Shown: one piece after another, positions 9,044 to 17,444 of the stretch | Position numbering within the stretch: the stretch's first letter is position 1 | Layout of the letters: every line of letters starts with the position of its first letter | Assembly (NCBI RefSeq): GCF_016107625.1 | Contig: NZ_JABASV010000003.1 | Location: 1 to 64,000, forward strand | Reading direction: 5' to 3' | DNA: 64,000 bases | From: Vreelandella alkaliphila | GTDB taxonomy: Bacteria; Pseudomonadota; Gammaproteobacteria; Pseudomonadales; Halomonadaceae | The notes under the pieces: generated by a model | Seen by the model: the letters and a program-made list of their open reading frames with translations, nothing else | Databases searched by the model: none | Told to the model about the DNA's origin: nothing | Translations under genes and position numbers: made by a program

Positions 9044-9075
9044 AAATGCCGCACCGTCAGGTGCGGCATTTTTTT
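9044..9075 (+). terminator. Rho-independent terminator after phasin gene
   Basis: The perfect stem AAATGCCGCAC/GTGCGGCATTT with loop CGTCAG is followed by a T-run. It lies 62 bases after the phasin stop. Confidence 0.92.
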
Positions 9076-9167
9076 GTCTATATGCATTTTAACGCGTTGT
9101 AAGATGTTATTTCTGCAAGCAAAAAAGAGTGGCTGCATGCGGTGGGCTTTGCGTGGTGATATTCCCG

Positions 9168-9710
9168 TTACAACGGCTGTTCAGCCCGTACGTTCAGCCT
9201 GAAACGGGCGATACGAATGATCTCCTTAATTGCTGTTTCACGCTCTTCAGCTAAACCATTGTGTAAGCGTGCTTCAAACGCTGCCAAAATGGCGTGGCGA
9301 TCAAGCCCCTTCACCGCAATGACGAAGGGGAAGCCAAATTTTTGTTTGTAAGCAGCGTTAAGTTGTTCGAAGCGGGCAAACTCTTCAGGCGTACATTGAT
9401 CTAGCCCAGCGCCTGCTTGCTCGCGTGTAGAGTCTTGGGTCAGCTCACCCGACATCGCCGCTTTGCCTGCTAAGTCAGGGTGGGCCTGAATAACAGCGAT
9501 TTGCTGTTCAGGTGTTGCCCGCTGCAGCATAAGTCCCATCAGGTCAGCTAGCGCGTCAGGTGCGTCATGCGCATTGCTTAACCCTTCCTTCCAGGCTGCT
9601 TCCGCCACCCAGGGGGAGTGCTCATATACATCGCCGTAATGTTGGGTAAAGCTTTCTAAGCTGCATGTACTAGGAGTGGGCGAAAGGGTCAGTGATGTTG
9701 AGGTAGCCAC
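9168..9710 (-). CDS. uraD: OHCU decarboxylase UraD
   Basis: A 180-residue 2-oxo-4-hydroxy-4-carboxy-5-ureidoimidazoline decarboxylase, the last step from urate to S-allantoin. The catalytic AHPDLAGKAAM motif lies near residue 95, with the FGFPFVIAVKG segment and the LHNGLAEERETAIKEIIRIA helix at the C-terminus, all typical of the family. The start is a GTG at 9710 with GGAGA 6 bases upstream. It is divergent from uraH across a 138-base gap that holds two palindromes. The N-terminal serine/threonine-rich tail of about 15 residues is not conserved in the family. Confidence 0.94.
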   Translation of the reverse strand: MATSTSLTLSPTPSTCSLESFTQHYGDVYEHSPWVAEAAWKEGLSNAHDAPDALADLMGLMLQRATPEQQIAVIQAHPDLAGKAAMSGELTQDSTREQAGAGLDQCTPEEFARFEQLNAAYKQKFGFPFVIAVKGLDRHAILAAFEARLHNGLAEERETAIKEIIRIARFRLNVRAEQPL

Positions 9711-9743
9711 TAAATTTCTCCAGTATGTTTAATAATGGGAATA

Positions 9744-9753
9744 CTGTATACAA
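9744..9753. promoter_or_regulatory. Candidate GntR-type operator, copy 1
   Basis: CTGTATACAA, with the palindromic core TGTATACA, lies 34 bases upstream of uraD inside the uraD/uraH gap. Related sites occur at 16212-16221 and 16394-16403 in the other divergent promoter of the same pathway. The FadR-subfamily GntR protein encoded at 11499 is the natural candidate to bind it, by inference. Confidence 0.5.
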
Positions 9754-9776
9754 TAAATGGTATCAACGGTACTCTT

Positions 9777-9799
9777 TGACCGATAGGTTAAGTCGGTCA
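9777..9799. promoter_or_regulatory. Perfect inverted repeat in uraD/uraH gap
   Basis: TGACCGA-N9-TCGGTCA, a 7-base perfect arm pair, 50 bases upstream of uraH. It differs from the TGTATACA sites and has no T-run, so a second operator is likelier than a terminator. A weaker repeat CTGTT-N6-AACAG follows at 9801-9816. Confidence 0.4.
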
Positions 9800-9848
9800 G
9801 CTGTTATCGACAACAGTAAACAACAACTGTGATTATTAAGGAGTTGCT

Positions 9849-10202
9849 ATGGGACGGTTAACGACTCACGTACTCGATACCGCTAAAGGACAGCCCGGCC
9901 AGGGGATTACCATTGACGTGTTCCGCCTAGCAGGCACCACGCGCGAACACTTGGGCAGTGTGATTACCAACAGCGACGGTCGTTGTGATGCGCCTATCTT
10001 AGAGGGTGATGCCCTCACGGTAGGCGAGTACGAGCTGGTTTTCTACGCGGGTGACTACTTGCGCGCCCAAGGCATCGCCTCTCAAGAGCCGCGCTTTTTG
10101 GACGTGATTCCTTTACGTTTTGGCGTTGCAGATGCCAGCCAGCACTACCATGTGCCGTTACTGCTATCCCCTTATAGTTACTCTACCTATCGCGGTAGCT
10201 AG
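9849..10202 (+). CDS. uraH: 5-hydroxyisourate hydrolase (transthyretin-like)
   Basis: A 117-residue transthyretin-related enzyme that hydrolyses 5-hydroxyisourate to OHCU. The N-terminal [16 protein letters not shown] motif with its catalytic histidine and the C-terminal YSYSTYRGS signature are diagnostic, and [13 protein letters not shown] holds a further active-site histidine. AAGGAG lies 7 bases before ATG 9849. No signal peptide is present, so it is cytosolic. It precedes puuD by 82 bases in the same direction. Confidence 0.96.
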   Translation: MGRLTTHVLDTAKGQPGQGITIDVFRLAGTTREHLGSVITNSDGRCDAPILEGDALTVGEYELVFYAGDYLRAQGIASQEPRFLDVIPLRFGVADASQHYHVPLLLSPYSYSTYRGS

Positions 10203-10284
10203 AGCTTGGCTATCTTTTTGCCGCTTTTTGCCTAGCCTGACATTCGCTCGCTGAGTTACCAGGTAAACCTGCTAGGACTTGTTT

Positions 10285-11484
10285 ATGCAAGCATATATTA
10301 TTGATTTTGCTAACTTATTGTTACGCTGGTTGCACGTTATAGCAGCCATAGCCTGGATCGGTGAGTCGATCTATTTTGTCATGTTGGATAATGGCTTAAG
10401 AACGCCGAAAGCAGCCGAAGATCGTGAAAAAGGCGTTTTTGGAGAGATGTGGGCCGTGCATGGCGGTGGTTTCTACCATAATCAAAAGTATGCTACTGCG
10501 CCTGCCAAGCTGCCGAATGACCTTCATTGGTCGTTCTGGAAAGCCTATACGACATGGCTATCGGGTTTTGCCTTGTTCGTTATTCTCTATATGGCAAACC
10601 CGGGCTTCTATCTAGTTAACCCCAACAGCAACTGGGCGTGGGCGGCGAGTATGACAGGCTGGCAGGCCAACCTACTGGCGCTGGCCTTCTTGCTCGGCGG
10701 TTGGGTGGTTTATAACGAACTCTGTAAACGCATAAGTCCTAATATGGACCGCGACGGTCTTCTCAGCGTTACCGTTGCGGTGATGATGATAGTGGTCGCC
10801 TATTTAAGCACTCAGATGTTCACAGGACGTGCCGCCTTCCTATTAACCGGGGCTGTGATGGCCACCGCCATGTCAGCTAACGTGTTCTTTTGGATTATTC
10901 CCGGTCAACGCCGTATGGTGAAAGCCATGAAGGCAGGTGAGGCGCCTAATCCATTAGATGGCAAGCGGGGCAAGCAGCGTTCGGTACATAACACCTACTT
11001 TACGTTGCCGGTAGTACTGTTGATGGTGAGTAACCACTACTCTTTCATCTACTCCCATGAGCTTTCCTGGGTGGTCATGGTACTGTTTATTTTTGCCGGT
11101 GCCCTTATCAGGCAATTCTTTGTATTAATGCACGCAGGAAAAACGCAGCCAGCCTATCCTGCGGTTGGGATAGGGCTTATTCTATTAGCGTTTTGGGTAG
11201 CCGCACCGAGCCCAGGTGCTGGTAATGTGAGCGCGTCTGGTGCGCCCAGCCAAGCCCAAATTTCAGGGTTAATTGATCAGCATTGTAGTCAATGCCATGC
11301 TCGCAACCCTGAGCATGCCGGTTTTTCAGCGCCGCCTGCAGGCTACGCGTTTGATACTTGGGATGAAATCCTGGGACATCAAGCGCAAATTAAGCAAGTT
11401 GTCGCGAGTCGATATATGCCACTTGGCAACATCACCAACATGAGTGATGAAGAGCGCGATATTATTGCCGCGTGGGAGGAGTGA
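10285..11484 (+). CDS. puuD: Membrane-bound urate oxidase PuuD with C-terminal cytochrome c domain
   Basis: A 399-residue integral membrane urate hydroxylase that makes 5-hydroxyisourate without soluble uricase. About eight hydrophobic segments form the PuuD (DUF989) domain, which begins LRWLHVIAAIAWIGESIYFV and contains GGGFYHNQKY. A C-terminal cytochrome c domain carries C334-S-Q-C337-H338 and a probable distal Met378 in SRYMPLGN. Electrons therefore go to the respiratory chain rather than directly to oxygen. ATG 10285 is chosen over an upstream TTG because AGGA lies 7 bases before it. It ends 14 bases before the GntR gene and is almost certainly cotranscribed with it. Confidence 0.95.
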   Translation: MQAYIIDFANLLLRWLHVIAAIAWIGESIYFVMLDNGLRTPKAAEDREKGVFGEMWAVHGGGFYHNQKYATAPAKLPNDLHWSFWKAYTTWLSGFALFVILYMANPGFYLVNPNSNWAWAASMTGWQANLLALAFLLGGWVVYNELCKRISPNMDRDGLLSVTVAVMMIVVAYLSTQMFTGRAAFLLTGAVMATAMSANVFFWIIPGQRRMVKAMKAGEAPNPLDGKRGKQRSVHNTYFTLPVVLLMVSNHYSFIYSHELSWVVMVLFIFAGALIRQFFVLMHAGKTQPAYPAVGIGLILLAFWVAAPSPGAGNVSASGAPSQAQISGLIDQHCSQCHARNPEHAGFSAPPAGYAFDTWDEILGHQAQIKQVVASRYMPLGNITNMSDEERDIIAAWEE

Positions 11485-11498
11485 TTAAAGGAGATCCT

Positions 11499-12215
11499 AT
11501 GAGTGATGCGCAGGCGGCGTTAAAGCAAAGACCCGCAGAAAAAGAAGGCGAGGAGCGTCACGAGTCAATCTATCGCGCGGTTAGCGATGCCATTGTAGAG
11601 CAGCGGCTAAAACCGGGGGCTCGGCTGCGCGAAGACGCCTTGTCAGACGTCTTTGGTATCAGCCGTACCGGTATTCGTAAAATCTTGCAACGCTTAGCAT
11701 TAGAACAGTTGGTAACGCTCACGCCACGTCGGGGAGCCAGCGTAACACGGCCTACCGCCGAAGAGGCCAAGGATGTGTTCGACGCACGCCAGATGATTGA
11801 GTGTGGGCTAATGCCTGATGTAGCAAAGCGGATTGGAGAGAAAGAAGCCGCTGAACTACGGGAAATGGCTCGTCAGGAGCGTCAAGCGCTGCGCAATGGC
11901 CAACAGAGCATCGCTATCCGCCTGTCTGCTGACTTTCACGTGCGCCTTGCCCAGCTTTCGGGTAACGCAACGCTTGCTGAGTTTGTTGAGCGTCTGTGCT
12001 CACGCTCGTCGTTGATTCTGGCGGTTTACGGTCATCGTGGCCACTTAGGCTGCGAATCCCACGATCACGATGATTTGATCGGCTATCTAGAAGCGGGCAA
12101 TGGCGAGCGTGCGAAAGCGTTTATGAGCCGCCATCTCAAAGCGATTGAAGCCTCACTTTCGATGGTTGAAGAAGAAGAGAATGTGCCAGACCTGCAGCAG
12201 ATTTTTGGTGGTTAA
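11499..12215 (+). CDS. GntR-family regulator (FCD domain), probable purine catabolism regulator
   Basis: A 238-residue FadR-subfamily transcription factor. The winged helix covers about residues 25-90 (SIYRAVSDAIVEQRLKPGAR, then FGISRTGIRKILQRLALEQL), and the all-helical FCD ligand domain follows, with metal-site-type histidines in SADFHVRLAQLSGN and in MSRHLKAIEAS. ATG 11499 has AAGGAG 5 bases upstream, and the frame extends back into puuD without a better start. Being last in uraH-puuD-gntR, it most likely senses a pathway intermediate and binds the TGTATACA sites. Ligand and mode of action are unknown. Confidence 0.9.
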   Translation: MSDAQAALKQRPAEKEGEERHESIYRAVSDAIVEQRLKPGARLREDALSDVFGISRTGIRKILQRLALEQLVTLTPRRGASVTRPTAEEAKDVFDARQMIECGLMPDVAKRIGEKEAAELREMARQERQALRNGQQSIAIRLSADFHVRLAQLSGNATLAEFVERLCSRSSLILAVYGHRGHLGCESHDHDDLIGYLEAGNGERAKAFMSRHLKAIEASLSMVEEEENVPDLQQIFGG

Positions 12216-12244
12216 GCAGGTTAAGTAGTCATATATAAGCAGTG

Positions 12245-12277
12245 AAAAAGCCCAGGCCTTTAGGCCTGGGCTTTTTT
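12245..12277. terminator. Bidirectional rho-independent terminator
   Basis: The stem AGCCCAGGCC/GGCCTGGGCT with loop TTTA has A5 before it and T6 after it. It closes the uraH-puuD-gntR transcript and, on the minus strand, the NCS1 permease transcript that ends at 12311. Confidence 0.92.
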
Positions 12278-12310
12278 GTGAAGGTAGGAAGTTTAATGCT
12301 GTGTGAGTGC

Positions 12311-13777
12311 TTACATCGCAGGTGCTGGGACGGCCTTAAACTGGCGCATTAAACCATAATAGAACAGCCCACCTAACCCTGCGCCAATCAGCCAACCAAA
12401 GCCGCCAAGGCTTTCGAACGCGGGCACGATGACCGTAGAGAGCGAGAATAACGCTGCACCGCCGAAAGCAATCAAGGCGCGGCTATTCCAGCCATTAACG
12501 TAGTAGTAGGCGCTGCTGGGCGCTGAAGAGAATAGCTCTTGCATATTGAGGTGTTGGCGTTTGATCAGGTAGTAATCCACCACAATGATGCCGTAAAACG
12601 GCGCTACTATGGCACCTAAGGCGTTAACGAAGCCGGGTACGCCGATTTGGCTAATCACCGAAATCCATAGCGCACCGACAAAGAAGGCAATCACTGCGGT
12701 AATCAGGCCACCTATTTTAAAACTGATTTTGCTGGGAAACAGGTTGGCCAAGTCGTAAGCCGGTGGAATAAAGTTAGCGACCAGGTTGATGCCTACAGTG
12801 GCCGCGAAGAAGGTGAGGGCAGCCACAATGGTCAATGGTAGTGAATCAACACGCTCAACAATGTCGGCGGGATTGGTCAGCGCATCCCCAAACAGTACCA
12901 ATGTGCCAGCCGTAATGATTAGCGCAATAAACGAGAAAAATGCGACGTTTAGTGGCAAGCCCAGCAAGTTGCCAAGTTTCATTTGGCGCTCGGTTTTGAC
13001 AAAGCGAGTGAAATCGCCAAAGTTAATCACTACCGCTGCAAAGTAGGCCACCATGGTGCCAACAATTGCTAGAAACGCCCCAAGACTACTGCCACTTTGC
13101 TCACCGCTACCGCTAAAAATAGTGCTCACTGCGGGTAGCAGTTCACTTCCGGCCTGGAACCATACAATGATCATCAGTACGACCATCACCACATAAACCA
13201 GCGGCCCAGCCCAGTTTAGAAAGTGTTTGATACGCTCAATGCCCTGCCAGAAAATGGCAATTTGAAATAACCAAACAATCACGAAAGACAGCCAAGCGAC
13301 CCCAGAAAGGCCCAGAAAAGTGCTGCCATTGTCAGCCCCAAACAGGGCTGTGATGAGCAGCGCCACTGCCGTTGAGGCAAAGTAAGTCTGTACGCCGTAC
13401 CAAAAAATACCAACGATAGCGCGTAACAACGCTGGCAGGTTAGCCCCCCGTACCCCCATGCTGGCGCGAACCATAACAGGAAAAGGGATGCCATATTTGA
13501 CGCTTGGTTTGCCGGTTAGGTTGACCAGGAACATGACAATGACCCCGGCAAGAATGATGGCTGCCATCACTGCCCAGCCATTCAGGCCGTAGGACAGAAA
13601 CAGCGATGCCGCTAAGGTGTAGCCAAACAGGCTTTGAATATCATTCGACCACACGTTGAAGATTTCAAACGCGCCCCAGTTACGGTCTTGGGGCTTTAAG
13701 GGCGCAAGATCTTCATTGTAAAGAGTGGGATCAATTTGCTTTATATCGAGATCACTGCTGGACGGCTGCTTATTCAT
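12311..13777 (-). CDS. NCS1-family nucleobase/allantoin permease
   Basis: A 488-residue NCS1 symporter with about 12 membrane segments. Visible family features are NVWSNDIQSLFGYTLAAS near residue 42, GKPSVKYGIPFPVMVRAS and GVRGANLPALLRAIVGIFWY near 95-120, INFGDFTRFV in the middle, and NLFPSKISFK. NCS1 proteins move cytosine, uracil, hydantoins, allantoin or purines with sodium or protons. Placement in the ureide cluster suggests allantoin, hydantoin or urate-related import. It lies 67 bases after a second NCS1 gene, probably on one transcript with it. Confidence 0.9.
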   Translation of the reverse strand: MNKQPSSSDLDIKQIDPTLYNEDLAPLKPQDRNWGAFEIFNVWSNDIQSLFGYTLAASLFLSYGLNGWAVMAAIILAGVIVMFLVNLTGKPSVKYGIPFPVMVRASMGVRGANLPALLRAIVGIFWYGVQTYFASTAVALLITALFGADNGSTFLGLSGVAWLSFVIVWLFQIAIFWQGIERIKHFLNWAGPLVYVVMVVLMIIVWFQAGSELLPAVSTIFSGSGEQSGSSLGAFLAIVGTMVAYFAAVVINFGDFTRFVKTERQMKLGNLLGLPLNVAFFSFIALIITAGTLVLFGDALTNPADIVERVDSLPLTIVAALTFFAATVGINLVANFIPPAYDLANLFPSKISFKIGGLITAVIAFFVGALWISVISQIGVPGFVNALGAIVAPFYGIIVVDYYLIKRQHLNMQELFSSAPSSAYYYVNGWNSRALIAFGGAALFSLSTVIVPAFESLGGFGWLIGAGLGGLFYYGLMRQFKAVPAPAM

Positions 13778-13844
13778 GGTTAACGCTCTCTTGTCGGAAA
13801 CGTTTGCCTGCTACGCACAGCGAGCAGGCAGACACGCATCATGG

Positions 13845-15215
13845 TTACTGGGTAAAACGTTGGCAGGCAGGCCAATGCTTCATCAGTAGGTAATAGGTCA
13901 ACCCGGCAGGAATAAGGCTGGCGTACCATGAGACCGAAGAGAATGTCAGCGCGGCCACAATGCCGACTACCGTGGCAATTAAGGCGGCTTTGTTGACGCC
14001 TTGATAGGGGCCAGAAGGGTCGTATAGTTTACTAATGTCCAGTGTGCGACGGCGGATGATGTAGTAATCGACGACGAGAATGGCAAAGATAGGCCCAAGA
14101 AACGCAGAGTACGTTTGTACGAATAGCTGCAGACCAGCAGCCGACTCAGGCTGAACAAGTTTCCATGGGAAAGTGGCAAATGCCAGTAGGCCTACAATAA
14201 CGGTGGCGACCGGAAACTTAAGTTTGAATACGTCCATTAATACGTAGGTGGGGGGCACCACATTATTCAGTACATTCGTGGTTACCTGTGCAAAGGCGAT
14301 GAATAGCAGTGTGGTCATTAGCAGGGGCGTGTTGTCTACAGCGTTAGCAAATACCTGAATGGGGTCTGCTGTGCCTGTCGCCTCTGACACCATGTAGCCA
14401 ATCAAGCCCATAAACAGCGTACAGGGCAGAATAGACATGGCATAGATCGTTGTTAATAAGCTTTGGCGGGTGCCTTTCTTGTGCTCTCGTGAATAGTCGC
14501 TAACATTCAGCATCATGGTGCTATAAATGCCCAGAAACAGCATGGTAGCGCTCCAGAACGGCAAGCCCCAAGAGCCTTCCATGGTCAAAATGCTGGCCGA
14601 CAGCTCATCGCCGTAGCGTTGCACCGTGGCGTAGAACATATACATCAGCGAAAGCAAAATAAAGACGCTGCCTATATTCTCAAGCCATTTAATCCCCTGA
14701 AAGCCCAGTACTGACAAACCAATCTGCAAAAATTGGAAGGTAATAAAGTAGAAAATCAGATTATCGAAACCGAACAATGTGGCAGACACCATATTGAGCG
14801 CGCCTGCGCCTATCCAGCTTTGAAAGCCGTACCACACCACCGCTGGCACAGCCCTTACCAAGCCAGGAATGCGGGTGCCGGTAAAGCCAAAGGCGCTACG
14901 CGCCTGCACCATAAAGGGAATGCCATATTTGTAGCCAGCTGCGCCATTAACTGCCAGCGCAATACCGATTACAAAGCAGCCAATCGCTATAGCGAGTGTT
15001 GCCTGTAGTAGGTTTAAGGTGCCCACCACGCTTGAACCCATGGCAAAGGTACCAATTGAGACGCATCCACCAAACCAGGCTAAAAAGTAGGACGTTCGCC
15101 CCATGATTCGCGTGCTTTGCGGTGCTAGGCTTTCTGCGCCGATGGCTTTGTCAGCTATTGCGGTGTTCGCAACGGGAGGTTCTTCTGACGTAAGAGCAGG
15201 GTTGGAGTTGCTCAT
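13845..15215 (-). CDS. NCS1-family permease, CodB-like
   Basis: A 456-residue NCS1 carrier with about 12 membrane segments, beginning after a 35-residue polar tail: RTSYFLAWFGGCVSIGTFAM, then YKYGIPFMVQARSAFGFTG, RIPGLVRAVPAVVWYGFQSW and LNVSDYSREHK. It is a paralogue of the downstream NCS1 protein but clearly different in sequence, so the pair probably takes up two substrates (for example a purine base and allantoin). A 13-bp tandem repeat lies between it and the upstream racemase gene. Substrate assignment is inference only. Confidence 0.88.
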   Translation of the reverse strand: MSNSNPALTSEEPPVANTAIADKAIGAESLAPQSTRIMGRTSYFLAWFGGCVSIGTFAMGSSVVGTLNLLQATLAIAIGCFVIGIALAVNGAAGYKYGIPFMVQARSAFGFTGTRIPGLVRAVPAVVWYGFQSWIGAGALNMVSATLFGFDNLIFYFITFQFLQIGLSVLGFQGIKWLENIGSVFILLSLMYMFYATVQRYGDELSASILTMEGSWGLPFWSATMLFLGIYSTMMLNVSDYSREHKKGTRQSLLTTIYAMSILPCTLFMGLIGYMVSEATGTADPIQVFANAVDNTPLLMTTLLFIAFAQVTTNVLNNVVPPTYVLMDVFKLKFPVATVIVGLLAFATFPWKLVQPESAAGLQLFVQTYSAFLGPIFAILVVDYYIIRRRTLDISKLYDPSGPYQGVNKAALIATVVGIVAALTFSSVSWYASLIPAGLTYYLLMKHWPACQRFTQ

Positions 15216-15328
15216 GTTTCCGTCCTCGCAAGATTGTCGGTGTTATTGGCAGCTTGAGCGCATTACGCGCCCAAGCGATGCTTGCGGCATGGCGTGCTAA
15301 CGGGAGTACAGTTATTTTTGAAGTTATT

Positions 15329-15392
15329 GTTTTTAAGATCTGTTTTTAAGATCTGTTTTTAGGATCTGCTTTTAAGGTCATTCTTTTAAGTC
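15329..15392. repeat. 13-bp tandem repeat, five copies
   Basis: Five head-to-tail copies of TGTTTTTAAGATC or a close variant: the first is 12 bases and the last two are diverged (TGCTTTTAAGGTC, ATTCTTTTAAGTC). It fills the gap after the racemase stop (15421) and 113 bases or more upstream of the NCS1 start (15215). No hairpin potential is obvious. Confidence 0.85.
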
Positions 15393-15420
15393 ATGGCTAC
15401 TACGTGTTTTTTAGTGATAT

Positions 15421-16176
15421 TTACCTGGGTAAGGGGAGGTGAAGGTCGGAGAGTGCAGAGAACTTGCCGGTAAATGCTTTCGGGCGCGGGTAGTCCAGGT
15501 CGCCATGTTTGCTGGTGTGGAGACCTAGGCTAACCAACGATTCTGCAAGCTTTAATGCGGCACTAACGCCCTCTATCACCGGTAAGCCAACCTCGCGGGT
15601 GATCTCTTCCGTTAAATTGGCCATTCCGCCACACCCTAAAACGATGGCACCAATGCCGTCTTCATCGCGGGCGCGGCAGCACTCTTCGACAATGCGGGTA
15701 AAGGCGGCATCAGGGTGATGTTCAAGATCGAGAACCGGAATTTCTGCAGCGCGTATGCGGCGACAGTGGTGGCGGAACCCATACTGCTCAAGTAAGTGTT
15801 CTGCAATAATACCAGTGCGTCCTAACGTCGTTACAATCGAAAAGCGGGTGCTGACCAGCGTGGCTAAATGAAAGGCAGCTTCCGCAATGCCGATGACAGG
15901 CGCGCGGGTTAACTCTCGGGCTGCGAGTAAACCAGGATCGCCAAAGCAGGCCACCACGTAAGCATCGATGCCGCCTTCACGCTCTCCTTTAAGAACTTCT
16001 TCGGCAACGCCTACCGCGCTAATGGCCTCGTCAAAATGACTCTCGATGGACACCGGTCCCGCATCAGGCTGGGTGGCGGTAACCGTTGTTGATGCCGCTG
16101 CCTGCCGCTGGGCGGCTTGATGAATGGCAGCCGTCATTGAGGCTGTTGTGTTTGGATTGATAATGCGTATATGCAT
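15421..16176 (-). CDS. Hydantoin/allantoin racemase (Asp/Glu racemase superfamily)
   Basis: A 251-residue cofactor-independent racemase. The N-terminal MHIRIINPNTTASMT matches the HyuE-type hydantoin racemase signature, and the two catalytic cysteines are visible as C77 in VVACFGDPG and C182 in VLGCGGMA. In this setting allantoin is the likely substrate, interconverting enantiomers so that a stereospecific allantoinase can use all of it. The frame is open 34 codons further upstream, but ATG 16176 gives the family's N-terminus. A candidate operator lies 36 bases before the start. Confidence 0.9.
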   Translation of the reverse strand: MHIRIINPNTTASMTAAIHQAAQRQAAASTTVTATQPDAGPVSIESHFDEAISAVGVAEEVLKGEREGGIDAYVVACFGDPGLLAARELTRAPVIGIAEAAFHLATLVSTRFSIVTTLGRTGIIAEHLLEQYGFRHHCRRIRAAEIPVLDLEHHPDAAFTRIVEECCRARDEDGIGAIVLGCGGMANLTEEITREVGLPVIEGVSAALKLAESLVSLGLHTSKHGDLDYPRPKAFTGKFSALSDLHLPLPR

Positions 16177-16485
16177 GTTGAATCGCTCGCTGGTAGACAA
16201 AATTGAGCATCTTGTATACGAAAATAGGGCGGTTTTGCGTGGATCGCAAGCCTTTTTATGCGGTTTAAGTACCAGCATTGCTTGACCAAATGTTCAGGTT
16301 TCAACAGGTTAGCGACTTGCCTACTATAAAATGCTAACCATCTCAGCTAATTAAGCGGTTATTGGATTGCGGTTGTTCTATAAAGTCGCTATTTTGTATA
16401 CAATTATTTTCTGTATTGTAGATCTTTAATTTCAATAAAATGCTCTGCAACCCGCTATCTACAATCGTATAAAAGGAGCCGTTGA
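16177..16485. promoter_or_regulatory. Divergent promoter region with two TGTATAC sites
   Basis: The gap between the racemase gene (minus) and puuE (plus) holds TTGTATACGA at 16212-16221 and the perfect palindrome TTGTATACAA at 16394-16403, 36 and 83 bases upstream of the two starts. Both match the site in the uraD/uraH gap. The rest is AT-rich and shows no other gene. AAGGAG at 16473-16478 serves puuE. Confidence 0.6.
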
Positions 16486-17433
16486 ATGCCTCATTCATCT
16501 AATCGACCATCGAATGCTTACTCTCGCGATCTGGTGGGATATGGTCGTACCCCCCCTCATGCTAATTGGCCAGGCAAGGCGAAAATTGCTGTTCAGTTTG
16601 TGCTTAATTATGAAGAGGGCGGGGAGAATTGCGTCCTTCACGGCGACTCAGGCTCCGAACAGTTCCTGTCGGAAATCATCGGTGCACCGGCTTATCCGGA
16701 TCGCCACTTGAGCATGGAGTCTATCTACGAGTACGGCTCCCGCGCCGGGGTGTGGCGCATTCTGCGTGAATTTGAAAAGCGTGATTTGCCTCTCACGGTG
16801 TTTGGCGTTGCCATGGCGCTGGAGCGTAACCCTGATGTCGCCCAGGCATTTCAAGAGTTAGGTCACGAGATTGCCTGTCACGGCTACCGCTGGATTCACT
16901 ATCAGGAAGTGCCCGAGCACGTTGAGCGAGAGCACATGCAGAAAGCCATGGAGATTTTCCAGCGTCTTTACGGTGAGAAGCCACAAGGCTGGTACACCGG
17001 GCGCGATAGCCCCAACACCCGGCGCTTAGTGCTAGACGAAGGCGGTTTCCTTTACGATAGCGACTATTACGGTGACGATCTGCCATTCTGGACCTCTGTG
17101 ACCGATAGTCAGGGTAGTGAGCATAATCACCTTGTTGTGCCCTATACCTTAGATACTAATGATATGCGCTTTGCTGCCCCGCAAGGCTTTAATACCGCGG
17201 ATCACTTCTTTACCTATCTGCGTGACGCCTTTGATGTGCTTTACGCGGAGGGCGATGATTCGCCAAAAATGCTCTCTATTGGTATGCACTGCAGGCTATT
17301 AGGGCGTCCTGGACGCTTCCGCGCGCTGCAGCGTTTTTTAGACCATATCGAGGCCCATGATCGCGTATGGGTAGCACGCCGTGTGGATATTGCTCGTCAC
17401 TGGGCAGAACATCATCCCGCTCCAACCCGCTAA
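16486..17433 (+). CDS. puuE: Allantoinase PuuE (polysaccharide deacetylase family)
   Basis: A 315-residue, cofactor-independent allantoinase of the polysaccharide-deacetylase fold, hydrolysing allantoin to allantoate. The family opening RDLVGYGRTPPHANWPG is followed by VQFVLNYEEGGENCVLHGD (N41-E47), GHEIACHGYRWIHYQ and WYTGRDSPNTRRL, as in Pseudomonas PuuE. AAGGAG sits 7 bases before ATG 16486. The next gene starts 11 bases after its stop, so puuE, the ureidoglycine aminohydrolase gene and allA form one run. Confidence 0.95.
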   Translation: MPHSSNRPSNAYSRDLVGYGRTPPHANWPGKAKIAVQFVLNYEEGGENCVLHGDSGSEQFLSEIIGAPAYPDRHLSMESIYEYGSRAGVWRILREFEKRDLPLTVFGVAMALERNPDVAQAFQELGHEIACHGYRWIHYQEVPEHVEREHMQKAMEIFQRLYGEKPQGWYTGRDSPNTRRLVLDEGGFLYDSDYYGDDLPFWTSVTDSQGSEHNHLVVPYTLDTNDMRFAAPQGFNTADHFFTYLRDAFDVLYAEGDDSPKMLSIGMHCRLLGRPGRFRALQRFLDHIEAHDRVWVARRVDIARHWAEHHPAPTR

Positions 17434-17444
17434 AAGGCAAAATA

